In this document: piece after piece, positions 48,061-56,250 of the stretch
Numbering within the stretch: position 1 is the stretch's first letter
Layout of the letters: every line of letters starts with the position of its first letter
Assembly: GCA_003225295.1 (NCBI GenBank)
Contig: QHYZ01000060.1
Location: forward strand, 46,712 to 110,711
Source of the DNA: Acidobacteriota bacterium
GTDB lineage: Bacteria > Acidobacteriota > Terriglobia > Acidiferrales > UBA7541
Reading direction: 5' to 3'
Length of the DNA: 64,000 nt
Notes under the pieces: generated by a model
What the model was told of the DNA's origin: nothing
Databases searched by the model: none
The model's input: the letters and a program-made list of their open reading frames with translations, nothing else
Translations under genes and position numbers: made by a program

Positions 48061-48675
48061 CTAACTCACATCTCCCGGCGGTGCCCGATGCCTAAGTAGC
48101 AGGCGAGAGAAAATATAGCTGATGGCTACAAGGGCGATCACCGCTGCCGTCACTTGCAGCTTGTGATGCACCAGATACGGCATGGCGTCCGCGCCATACC
48201 GGATCGCCAGGTACCCGACTCCGAAATACCGAAACAACCGCGCAACCGTGATGGCTGACGCGTAACTAAACAACGGCATTTCAAACACCCCCGCCGCAAA
48301 CACGAAGAATTTGAACGGCGTTGGCGGCGGCAGAAGCGCCGCAATCAACATTCCCACGAAACCATTGCGTTCCACCCAATGCCGGATGGCGTGGGCATGC
48401 TGACCGGTCTTTCGGTGAAAAAAAGCTTCCCCGCCCTTTCGCGCGATGAAATACAGCACCACACAGCCCAGCACCGATCCCAGCGCGGCCATGAACGCAT
48501 ACAGCGGCATCCGTGCCGGATGCTCCATCGACAGCTCGATCAGCAACAGATCGTTGATGACCGGAAAGGTCAGCACCGAAGAATCCAGGAAGGAAATGAG
48601 AAAAAGCCCCGGCGCGCCAAGCCCGCTCGCGAAGGCCACGACTTTCTGCTTCCATCCACTAAGGCTGGCCGGCAC
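48061..48675 (-). CDS. VTT-domain (DedA/YqaA-like) membrane protein
   Basis: Inner-membrane protein of 204 residues with about five hydrophobic segments. The core pattern, SFLDSSVLTFPVINDLLL and AALGSVLGCVVLYFIARKGG, then NGFVGMLIAALLPPPTPFKFFVFAAGVF, is the VTT (SNARE-associated) domain: a re-entrant loop with the Pro-rich PPPTPFK block. DedA relatives are thought to flip phospholipids or undecaprenyl phosphate; this member's role is unknown. It lies 130 bases downstream of bioD on the same strand, so may be cotranscribed. Confidence 0.8.
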   Translation of the reverse strand: MPASLSGWKQKVVAFASGLGAPGLFLISFLDSSVLTFPVINDLLLIELSMEHPARMPLYAFMAALGSVLGCVVLYFIARKGGEAFFHRKTGQHAHAIRHWVERNGFVGMLIAALLPPPTPFKFFVFAAGVFEMPLFSYASAITVARLFRYFGVGYLAIRYGADAMPYLVHHKLQVTAAVIALVAISYIFSRLLLRHRAPPGDVS

Positions 48676-48809
48676 TCGCCACTCCTCTCACCAATTCATG
48701 TTCTGCCAGCACCGCGTGGCGCTTTTCTGGCCCTCCCTGAGCCCACTCTTTGGAACGAAGTCAGCAGCTGCTCAAACTCTCGGAAGGGTAGAATCGAACC
48801 GAGCGGCAA

Positions 48810-49445
48810 CTATTGTGCGAAGGCGGCGCGATCGAAATGATTCATGAAAACCTGCATGAGTGCGGTGCGGTGCAGATTCGGAAGCTTGGGAATCTCGCCG
48901 ATCACTCGGACGTGGCCGAACCTCTCGATGGTCTCGCGATTCTCGCGGTTCTGATCGCCGATTAGCACCACGCCATGCACGGGCAATTCCGCGGCGTGAA
49001 GCGCAGCAAGCGTCAAAAGCGTGTGATTGACCGTGCCCAGCGAACTGCGCGCCGCCACAACCACCGGCAATTTGAATTTCACTACCAGGTCGAGCATGAA
49101 CTGTTTCTGGTTTACGGGCACCAGCACGCCGCCCGCGCCTTCGACAATCAACCAGTCGTTGATCAAGCTGCCGGGCATGTTGATCCGCCCGAGGTCGATT
49201 TCCACTCCAGCCCAGCGGGCCGCGAGGTCCGGAGAAACTGGCGGCACGAATTTGTACACCTCGTCGAGCGTTCGATCGGTGCCAATCCCAGCAAGCCTCA
49301 TGACGGTCACGCGGTCCGAGCCCTCGAGCGTGCCTGTCTGGATGGGTTTCCAGTAAACCGCATCGAGTGCCGCGCAGAGTAGCGCCGAGAGCACGGTTTT
49401 GCCCACTCCGCTGTCAGTGCCCGTAATGAAGAAATGATGTCTCAT
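48810..49445 (-). CDS. bioD: Dethiobiotin synthetase
   Basis: Converts 7,8-diaminopelargonate, CO2 and ATP to dethiobiotin, the next-to-last step of biotin synthesis. It has 211 residues, near the family norm. The P-loop is GTDSGVGKTVLSALL; substrate-site residues lie in YWKPIQTGTLEGSD; LIVEGAGGVLVPV is the conserved Mg/ATP block. The C-terminal part (GVVLIGDQNRENRETIERFG) supplies the nucleotide-base pocket. No other bio genes are present in the window. The start lacks a strong ribosome site but the N-terminus is at the canonical position. Confidence 0.92.
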   Translation of the reverse strand: MRHHFFITGTDSGVGKTVLSALLCAALDAVYWKPIQTGTLEGSDRVTVMRLAGIGTDRTLDEVYKFVPPVSPDLAARWAGVEIDLGRINMPGSLINDWLIVEGAGGVLVPVNQKQFMLDLVVKFKLPVVVAARSSLGTVNHTLLTLAALHAAELPVHGVVLIGDQNRENRETIERFGHVRVIGEIPKLPNLHRTALMQVFMNHFDRAAFAQ

Positions 49446-49949
49446 GCGCGGCTCACCGTCGCTGACACAGCCGCGCGGTCAGAAGCGACGACTTTGGTTT
49501 GATTCCCCTCGTGGAGCAGGTCGCTCCCTGCAGCGACACTTAGCGCCACTTCAAACACTGGCGTCGTACCCATGTACCCCCATCAGGATATGGCTAATCA
49601 TGCTCCGATGAATCTGGCATGTTACCATCGGTTGGCTAAAACGTGTCGCGGCGATATTCGAAGCGATACGGGGTTGCGCCTCCCTTTCTGATAGGGTGCG
49701 GTTTGACCGGCCATTGGTAAAATGTTATAAATCTGCGTTTTGTGTCCAGCTGTGCGCCCCATCTTCAGGGTGCTTCGCCGATGATATTTGGGGTAGTCTC
49801 GGACCGGCGCGCGGCGACGTCTTGCCGGTGGAATGAGAACAAATCGCTCTGTGGTCGCGCCAAACAGCGCTCCGTCGAAAAAGTGCACCGGAATCGGCTG
49901 TTCCGGGAAGCCATTGCCCTGTGAACAAGTGATCTACGGAGGATTGTGA
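49446..49949. other. Intergenic region between bioD and hppA
   Basis: About 500 bases between divergent genes. It should hold the hppA and bioD promoters. GGAGG at 49937-49941 is the hppA ribosome site. An AT-rich stretch near 49722-49740 (aaaatgttataaatc) may be a promoter. No coding frame is convincing, and I saw no repeat or RNA gene. Confidence 0.4.
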
Positions 49950-52409
49950 ATGCTTACCTGGCTGGCAAATGTCTGGTCTCTAGGCTGCAAATTCATTAAG
50001 TTTGGAGCGCCTGCTGTCCTGCTCACCTTGTTTGGGGCGGCGTCGGTTCTCGCTGACGAAGCCGGCGAAGCTAATTTAAAGCTTCCCGACCTGTCCCAGG
50101 TTACTTTTCTCGGCATCGACGGCCACAAACTTCTGCTCTTCGGCATTGTCATCTGCATCTTTGGCCTGGGCTTCGGATTGGCTATCTACTCGCGGCTGAA
50201 AAATCTTCCCGTTCACAAATCGATGCGCGAAATCTCCGAGCTCATCTACGAAACGTGCAAGACCTACCTATTTACGCAGGGAAAGTTCCTGTTGATCTTG
50301 TGGGTGTTTATCGCCGTGGTGATCGTCATGTACTTTGGCTGGCTCGCTCCGGTGCGTCCCACTGCGGTCACTCTCCCGATCATTCTGATTTTCAGTCTCG
50401 TAGGGATTGCGGGTAGTTACGGCGTCGCGTGGTTTGGCATCCGCGTAAATACGTTTGCCAATTCGCGCACGGCGTTCGCTGCCCTGCGCGGCAAGCCCTA
50501 TCCGATTTACAGCACGCCACTGCAGGCCGGCATGAGCATCGGCATGATGCTCATCAGCGTCGAACTGCTGATGATGCTTTTCATCTTGCTGTTCATCTCG
50601 GGCGACTACGCTGGCCCATGCTTCATCGGTTTCGCCATCGGCGAATCGCTCGGCGCGGCAGCGTTGCGTATCGCCGGCGGCATCTTTACGAAAATTGCCG
50701 ACATCGGCTCCGACCTCATGAAGATCGTCTTCAAAATCAAAGAAGACGACGCTCGTAACCCCGGCGTGATTGCTGACTGCACGGGCGATAACGCCGGCGA
50801 CTCGGTGGGCCCCAGCGCCGATGGCTTTGAAACATACGGCGTAACCGGCGTCGCATTGATCACCTTTATTCTGCTGGCGGTGAAAAATCCCACCGTGCAA
50901 GTTCAGCTGCTGGTGTGGATCTTCGTGATGCGCATCGTGATGCTCATCGCCAGCGCCGCTGCCTATTTCATTAACAGCTTCATCGCCAAAGCCAAGTACG
51001 GCAACGCCGACCTGATGAACTACGAGGCGCCTCTCACTTCGCTGGTATGGATCACCTCCATCGTTTCGATCGGCCTGACCTACGTCGTCTCATCGCTGAT
51101 CATCCCGAGCCTCGGCGGCGATACATCACAGTGGTGGAAGCTAGCCACCATCATCTCCTGCGGAACGCTTGCCGGCGCCATAATCCCTGAATTGGTGAAA
51201 GTTTTCACGTCCACCGAGTCGCGCCATGTAAAAGAAGTTGTGACTTCGGCAGAAGAAGGCGGTGCATCGCTCGGCATTCTTTCCGGCTTCGTGGCCGGCA
51301 ATTTCTCGGCCTACTATATCGGTCTGGCCATGGTGCTACTCATGTCCCTGGGATATCTGATCAGCAACCTCGGCCTTGGCGACCTGATGATTGCGGCGCC
51401 AGTTTTTGCCTTCGGCCTGGTGGCCTTCGGCTTCCTCGGCATGGGCCCAGTGACCATCGCCGTCGACTCCTATGGTCCCGTCACGGACAACGCCCAATCC
51501 GTATATGAGCTTTCGCTCATCGAGCAGGTCCCCAACATCAAGCAGGAACTCAAGAAGGACTACAACATCGACGTCAATTTCGAGCGCGCCAAGGAAATGC
51601 TGGAAGCCAACGACGGCGCGGGCAACACCTTCAAGGCCACCGCAAAGCCGGTGCTCATCGGGACGGCCGTGGTCGGCGCAACCACAATGATCTTCTCGAT
51701 CATCATGGCGCTCACCAAAGGCTTAACCGAGAACGTCAATAATCTTTCGCTCCTCCATGCGCCCTTTGTTCTGGGGCTGGTCACCGGTGGTGCCATGATT
51801 TACTGGTTCACCGGCGCTTCCACGCAAGCCGTGACCACCGGTGCTTACCGCGCCGTCGAGTTTATCAAGGCCAACATCAAGCTCGAAGGAGCTGCTTCCG
51901 CCAGCATTGCCGACAGCAAAAAGGTCGTCGAGATTTGCACCAAATACGCGCAGAAAGGCATGCTGAACATCTTCATCGCGGTGTTCTTCGCCACCTTGGC
52001 CTTTGCCTTTGTCGAACCGTTCTTTTTTATCGGCTACCTTTTCTCCATCGCCATCTTCGGCTTGTACCAGGCCATTTTCATGGCCAATGCCGGAGGCGCC
52101 TGGGACAACGCCAAGAAGATCGTTGAAGTCGAACTCAAGCAGAAGGGCACGCCGCTCCACGACGCCACGGTCATTGGCGATACGGTGGGCGATCCGTTTA
52201 AAGACACATCTTCGGTCGCACTCAACCCGGTCATCAAGTTCACGACTCTCTTCGGCCTGCTGGCCGTCGAACTCGCTGTGCAGCTCACCGCCGAGCAGCA
52301 CAGCACAACTTTGACACACATTCTTGCAGCGGCGTTCTTCGTCGTCTCCTTCCTCTTCGTCTACCGTTCCTTCTATGGCATGCGCATCCGGGAAGACGCC
52401 GCCCACTGA
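49950..52409 (+). CDS. hppA: Membrane-bound proton-translocating pyrophosphatase
   Basis: Couples hydrolysis of pyrophosphate to ion pumping across the inner membrane, 819 residues, about 16-17 helices. The substrate-binding block is divergent from the common type: DDARNPGVIADCTGDNAGDS, then SADGFETYG. The second acidic block is GDTVGDPFKDTSSVALNPVIK. In GNTFKATAKP the residue that is Ala in K+-dependent enzymes is Lys562, pointing to K+-independent activity. The N-terminal ~90 residues include a signal-like helix and a linker, longer than in plant or Thermotoga enzymes. ATG 49950 has GGAGG 8 nt upstream. Whether it pumps H+ or Na+ cannot be fixed from sequence; H+ is the usual pairing with Lys. 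Confidence 0.93.
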   Translation: MLTWLANVWSLGCKFIKFGAPAVLLTLFGAASVLADEAGEANLKLPDLSQVTFLGIDGHKLLLFGIVICIFGLGFGLAIYSRLKNLPVHKSMREISELIYETCKTYLFTQGKFLLILWVFIAVVIVMYFGWLAPVRPTAVTLPIILIFSLVGIAGSYGVAWFGIRVNTFANSRTAFAALRGKPYPIYSTPLQAGMSIGMMLISVELLMMLFILLFISGDYAGPCFIGFAIGESLGAAALRIAGGIFTKIADIGSDLMKIVFKIKEDDARNPGVIADCTGDNAGDSVGPSADGFETYGVTGVALITFILLAVKNPTVQVQLLVWIFVMRIVMLIASAAAYFINSFIAKAKYGNADLMNYEAPLTSLVWITSIVSIGLTYVVSSLIIPSLGGDTSQWWKLATIISCGTLAGAIIPELVKVFTSTESRHVKEVVTSAEEGGASLGILSGFVAGNFSAYYIGLAMVLLMSLGYLISNLGLGDLMIAAPVFAFGLVAFGFLGMGPVTIAVDSYGPVTDNAQSVYELSLIEQVPNIKQELKKDYNIDVNFERAKEMLEANDGAGNTFKATAKPVLIGTAVVGATTMIFSIIMALTKGLTENVNNLSLLHAPFVLGLVTGGAMIYWFTGASTQAVTTGAYRAVEFIKANIKLEGAASASIADSKKVVEICTKYAQKGMLNIFIAVFFATLAFAFVEPFFFIGYLFSIAIFGLYQAIFMANAGGAWDNAKKIVEVELKQKGTPLHDATVIGDTVGDPFKDTSSVALNPVIKFTTLFGLLAVELAVQLTAEQHSTTLTHILAAAFFVVSFLFVYRSFYGMRIREDAAH

Positions 52410-52512
52410 CGCATGACTTGACAGATCAACTCACCGCCCCGTTGTTCTTCAACTTGACACCTGGGATACAAAGGATTCAAGTGGTGTTACCGGACTCCGC
52501 GAGCGAACGCTC

Positions 52513-52899
52513 ATGGAATTGAAAATCAATAAAGTTCTGTATAAAGTTACCGACGCGGGCGAACTTAAGGTGCGCCTCGCGCAGATCGGTCGCACCCAAT
52601 TTTCGGAAGTTTGGATGCAGCACGAGGCGGGCTGGCCGGCCATGGGTGCGCTGATCAATGGCGAGGCTGCGTGGCTGATGCACGTGCGCTATGAAGGCGA
52701 CGCGGGGTTCTCTACTCGCAATCCACTGTATGCGGGGCCGGAAAAAGCGGTCATTGAATATTACCTGTCGAACGGCCAGCGCGATGAGTACCCGGCCTCT
52801 TGGAACATCACCACCGCCGAAGCAATTCGCGGCCTTCAGTATTTCCTTGAACAAGAGGCCATGGCGCCCTGGCTGCAGTGGCACGAAGAGCGTCCCTAG
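52513..52899 (+). CDS. Imm1-family immunity protein-like
   Basis: Soluble protein of 128 residues. The pattern AAWLMHVRYEGDAGFSTRNP, AVIEYYLSNGQRDEYPASW and ITTAEAIRGLQYFLE matches, from memory, the Imm1 family of immunity proteins that block deaminase or nuclease toxins delivered by contact-dependent or type VI systems. No toxin or secretion gene is near, so it is an orphan. Lack of a signal peptide fits a cytoplasmic inhibitor. There is no obvious ribosome site. Confidence 0.65.
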   Translation: MELKINKVLYKVTDAGELKVRLAQIGRTQFSEVWMQHEAGWPAMGALINGEAAWLMHVRYEGDAGFSTRNPLYAGPEKAVIEYYLSNGQRDEYPASWNITTAEAIRGLQYFLEQEAMAPWLQWHEERP

Positions 52900-53028
52900 A
52901 TCGGTTGGCAGGCTTCCGGCTTGGCCTTCCGCCAGCGGGCGTGGAGATCAAGACATCTAGAATCCCATCGTACACTTGCGAACAGTTAGGAAGTAGAATT
53001 CACTCACTGTCACATTGAGGTGTCGCTC

Positions 53029-53805
53029 ATGAAGAAATGCCTGTTGATGACGCGGACCGTTTTGCTCCTCGCCAGTACTTCCCATGTTTGCTGTGCGCAA
53101 ATCCAGACGAGCTGGAAGATTCACGATCCCCATCGCCCGGTACCGCCGGTAATCGATCCTGGAACGCCGGGAACGCAGGATTCGCCCGGTCGTCCGCCGT
53201 CTGATGCCGTTGTACTCTTTGACGGAAAGGATCTCTCCAAATGGGCGCACAAGGACGGTAGTCCAGCGAAGTGGAAGGTCGAGAATGGTTATGTCGAAGT
53301 CGCCGCAAAGACTGGCTACATCTACACGCGGGATGCGTTTGGTGACTCCCAATTGCACATCGAATTCGCTGAGCCGGCTGCGCCCAAAGAGGAAAGCCAG
53401 GAGCGTGGGAACAGTGGCGTCTTTCTGATGGGCCTCTATGAGATTCAGGTGCTAGATTCGTACGAAAACAAAACCTATGCAGATGGCCAAGCGGCCGCGG
53501 TTTATGGCCAATATCCGCCGCTCGTTAACGCCTCACGCCCGCCGGGCCAATGGCAGGCCTACGACATTGTCTTCCACGGGCCGCGCTTCGATAAGGATGG
53601 GAAGTTGCTGCGCCCCGCTAGCGTCACAGTGTTTCATAACGGCGTTCTGGCGCAGGACCATGTCCAACCCACGGGCCCGACTGCGCATGGAGCGCGCCCG
53701 CCGTATCAGGTGCATGCGGAGAAGCTGCCGTTAGCCTTGCAGGATCATGGCAACCCCGTGCGGTTTCGCAATATTTGGATTCGCGAACTGAAAACACCGG
53801 ACTGA
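53029..53805 (+). CDS. Exported DUF1080 (3-keto-disaccharide hydrolase-like) protein
   Basis: Secreted protein of 258 residues. A signal peptide (about 1-22) precedes a Pro-rich linker, then the lectin-like DUF1080 domain: VVLFDGKDLSKWAHKDGSP, WKVENGYVEVAAKTGYIYT, HIEFAEPA, GNSGVFLMGLYEIQVLDSY and GQWQAYDIVFHGPRF. Family members include 3-keto-glycoside hydrolases acting on plant or microbial sugars; the exact substrate is unknown. ATG 53029 has GAGG 8 nt upstream. It faces the sugar isomerase-like gene (convergent), a common genomic partner. Confidence 0.88.
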   Translation: MKKCLLMTRTVLLLASTSHVCCAQIQTSWKIHDPHRPVPPVIDPGTPGTQDSPGRPPSDAVVLFDGKDLSKWAHKDGSPAKWKVENGYVEVAAKTGYIYTRDAFGDSQLHIEFAEPAAPKEESQERGNSGVFLMGLYEIQVLDSYENKTYADGQAAAVYGQYPPLVNASRPPGQWQAYDIVFHGPRFDKDGKLLRPASVTVFHNGVLAQDHVQPTGPTAHGARPPYQVHAEKLPLALQDHGNPVRFRNIWIRELKTPD

Positions 53806-53900
53806 ACAGAGAGTCCGCTGCGTAGAAATGCCCGGCCTTAAAGACTAACTCTCTTGTGGCACCACGCTTGAATACGCAGCGCCCCTGTGCCGGAGCGTTT

Positions 53901-54812
53901 CTAGCGTAGATAATCGGCGACCACGCGGGCATAGTCCGCGATGGCAATCTCGGGATCTTCCAGATCGGGATGCCACACTTTTTCCCACTCGAAACAGTAG
54001 AAGCCCTTGTAATCAATGGAGCGCAAGGCCTCGATCTGCTCCTTGATCGGAACGTTTCCACGGCCGGTCAACACATACTTGCGATCACCAGCTTTGCCGA
54101 CAGAATCCTTCAGGTGCGTGTGCCGGATCCACGGCCTCAGCTGCCGCACGGTGAACTTGGGGTCCTCGCTCGACTCTGCGAAGGTGTGGTGAGCGTCCCA
54201 CAAGAGTCCGACTGACTTGGAATCGGCACGGTGCAGGACGTCAGTGAGCGTGGCCGAAGCGGTAAAATCGTCATGCGACTCGATGATCACGGTGACTTTG
54301 CGCGGGCCCGCATAATCGCCCAATTCGTGCAACCCGGCGGCAACACGCATCTTCAGGTCATCACTTGGAGAGACAGGATGCCCGGAGTCAGGGCTAGACC
54401 CGAACACGCGCACATAGGGCGCATCGAGCGAAGAAGCCAAGTCGATGATTCGCTGGGCGTCAGCCAAAGTTCTCGAACGCTTCTCAGCATCGGACTCGTG
54501 CAGGCTGGCGGAGCTGCTGACGCAGGCGACACCAAGGCTGCGAGAGAGAATTTCGCGCTTGGTCTGAGCGATGCGTTCCGCCGCAAATGCCGGGTGAGAA
54601 GGTAAGTCAAGGCTGCCTTCGAGTCCGCGGAATTCGATTGCAGCGAAACCGTGTTGCTCCGCGAAGTTCAGGATTTGCTGCATATCCCAGCCAGGGCAGC
54701 CCAGAGTTGAAAATGCAATCGGCAGACGCGCCGGTTCCTTGGCGTGCGCAAAGGCAGCGGCTAGCGCTGCGCCAGACAGCCCCTTTGCGAATTCTCGTCG
54801 CGTCGTTCTCAT
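53901..54812 (-). CDS. Sugar phosphate isomerase/epimerase-like TIM-barrel protein with Tat signal
   Basis: Xylose-isomerase-like TIM barrel of 303 residues. The N-terminus MRTTRREFAKGLSGAALAAA is a twin-arginine signal, so it folds before export. Barrel motifs include FSTLGCPGWDMQQILNFAEQ, ATIEFRGLEG-like AAIEFRG, VIIESHDDF and LLWDAHHTF, with the metal-ligand Glu, Asp and His expected of the AP2Ec group, ending in GFYCFEWEKVWHPDLEDPE. Substrate unknown; it may act with the DUF1080 protein on keto-sugars (inference). Confidence 0.85.
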   Translation of the reverse strand: MRTTRREFAKGLSGAALAAAFAHAKEPARLPIAFSTLGCPGWDMQQILNFAEQHGFAAIEFRGLEGSLDLPSHPAFAAERIAQTKREILSRSLGVACVSSSASLHESDAEKRSRTLADAQRIIDLASSLDAPYVRVFGSSPDSGHPVSPSDDLKMRVAAGLHELGDYAGPRKVTVIIESHDDFTASATLTDVLHRADSKSVGLLWDAHHTFAESSEDPKFTVRQLRPWIRHTHLKDSVGKAGDRKYVLTGRGNVPIKEQIEALRSIDYKGFYCFEWEKVWHPDLEDPEIAIADYARVVADYLR

Positions 54813-54941
54813 GGAACCGCCAACAGGCTGGCCAGAAGATTACCCGTGCAGTGGAAAAGTGTCAAAGACACAGGCAGGGATAGCGAGAAGAAAAGAACTC
54901 TTGAAGAGTTTATCCCGCTCTCGAGAACTTTCGTCTCTGCT

Positions 54942-56234
54942 CTAAGTTCTCAGCAGTCCCAGGAATTTGCGTGGGTTGTTGTCGAATCCGGGGAAGACCG
55001 AGTCGAGCCCTTTCACACCGAGGTGCTTGGTGAGAATCTCGCCGACTACGGAGCGGAAGTCCGTGGTGAGCGCGAGGTCGCGGCCGTCGTTGAGCTGATG
55101 GTCGTTCAGCCCGGGCCATTTGCCGTAGACCTGTCTGCCCTGCACGTCGCCGCCCATGAGCAACATGCAATTCGCGTGGCCGTGATCGGTGCCGCGATTG
55201 CCGTTTTCCTTGGCGGTGCGGCCGAATTCGCTCATGGTCACGAAGACGATATTCTCCATGCGGTCGCCCATATCTCGATGAAACGCGGCCAGGCCCTGGC
55301 CCAGGTCTTTCAACAAATTCGACAGCTGCCCCTGCACGCCGCCTTCGTTGACGTGGTTGTCCCAGCCGCCGCAATCGACGAAAAGGACTTCCACGCCGAT
55401 GTCGGCTTTAAGCAGTTGCCCGATCTGCTGCAAGCTTTGCCCGAGCCGGTTGGTGGGATACTGCGCGCCGTTTTCCGGCTGATACTTGGCCGGGTCGGCT
55501 TTTCGCAGTAGATCGATGGCTTCAAACGTTTCGGTACCCGTGCCGTGCAGCGCGTGATCCACAGTTTGCGAGTACATGGCTTCAAAGCCGCCTTCGACCA
55601 TCTGGCCCGTGCCCGGCGCCTGCGCCATCACTTTGAACTGCTTGAGGTCCGGCAGCGCAATGGCCGGCGCGCCCCCGTGCAACATGCGCGGAAGATTCGG
55701 GCCCATCGCCACGGCGCGGAACGGCGAGGCGTTCTCCTCCGGAACGGTTTCCAAGGCACGGTTCAGCCAGCCGTCCTCGGTCGATCTCAACCCCGGAGTA
55801 CCGGATTCCATGAAGTCTTGCGCGTCGAAGTGCGAGCGCGTTGGATCAGGTGAGCCGGCGGCGTGCACGATGGCAAGTTGGTTCTTGCGGAAGAGCGGCT
55901 CGAGTGGCGCGAGGCTTGGATGCAAACCGAAAAATCCGTCAAGGTCGATCGCCGCATCCGTGCCGCCACGCTTGGGCTGTGGAATCGCAATGGTAGGACG
56001 CATACGGTAATAATTCGACTCGCCAAAAGGCACGACGATATTCAAGCCGTCGGCCGCGCCGCGCTGAAACAACACCACGAGCTGCTTCTTGTTCGGCATC
56101 GGAGTGGCAGCCACGGCGCGCTGCAAAAACGCCGGCATGGCGCTTAGACCTGCCATCGCCACACCGCCCTGCTTCAAGAAATATCGCCGCGAAAATCTCA
56201 GGTCCCTGACGCCTTCACAACACTTGTACTTCAT
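54942..56234 (-). CDS. DUF1501 family protein, Tat-exported
   Basis: Protein of 430 residues in the alkaline-phosphatase-superfamily-like DUF1501 group. A Tat-type signal (SRRYFLKQGGVAMAGLSAMPAFLQ) is followed by LVVLFQRGAADGLNIVVPF, the FGLHPSLAPLEPLF block, HFDAQDFMESGTP, DCGGWDNHVNEGG and MSEFGRTAKENGNRGTDHGH, with metal-type Asp and His residues. I chose ATG 56234 with GGAGAGG 5 nt upstream. It follows the DUF1800 gene by 16 bases, the usual operon pair. The biochemical role of the pair is not known. Confidence 0.92.
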   Translation of the reverse strand: MKYKCCEGVRDLRFSRRYFLKQGGVAMAGLSAMPAFLQRAVAATPMPNKKQLVVLFQRGAADGLNIVVPFGESNYYRMRPTIAIPQPKRGGTDAAIDLDGFFGLHPSLAPLEPLFRKNQLAIVHAAGSPDPTRSHFDAQDFMESGTPGLRSTEDGWLNRALETVPEENASPFRAVAMGPNLPRMLHGGAPAIALPDLKQFKVMAQAPGTGQMVEGGFEAMYSQTVDHALHGTGTETFEAIDLLRKADPAKYQPENGAQYPTNRLGQSLQQIGQLLKADIGVEVLFVDCGGWDNHVNEGGVQGQLSNLLKDLGQGLAAFHRDMGDRMENIVFVTMSEFGRTAKENGNRGTDHGHANCMLLMGGDVQGRQVYGKWPGLNDHQLNDGRDLALTTDFRSVVGEILTKHLGVKGLDSVFPGFDNNPRKFLGLLRT

Positions 56235-56250
56235 GGTGACCTCTCCTGCC

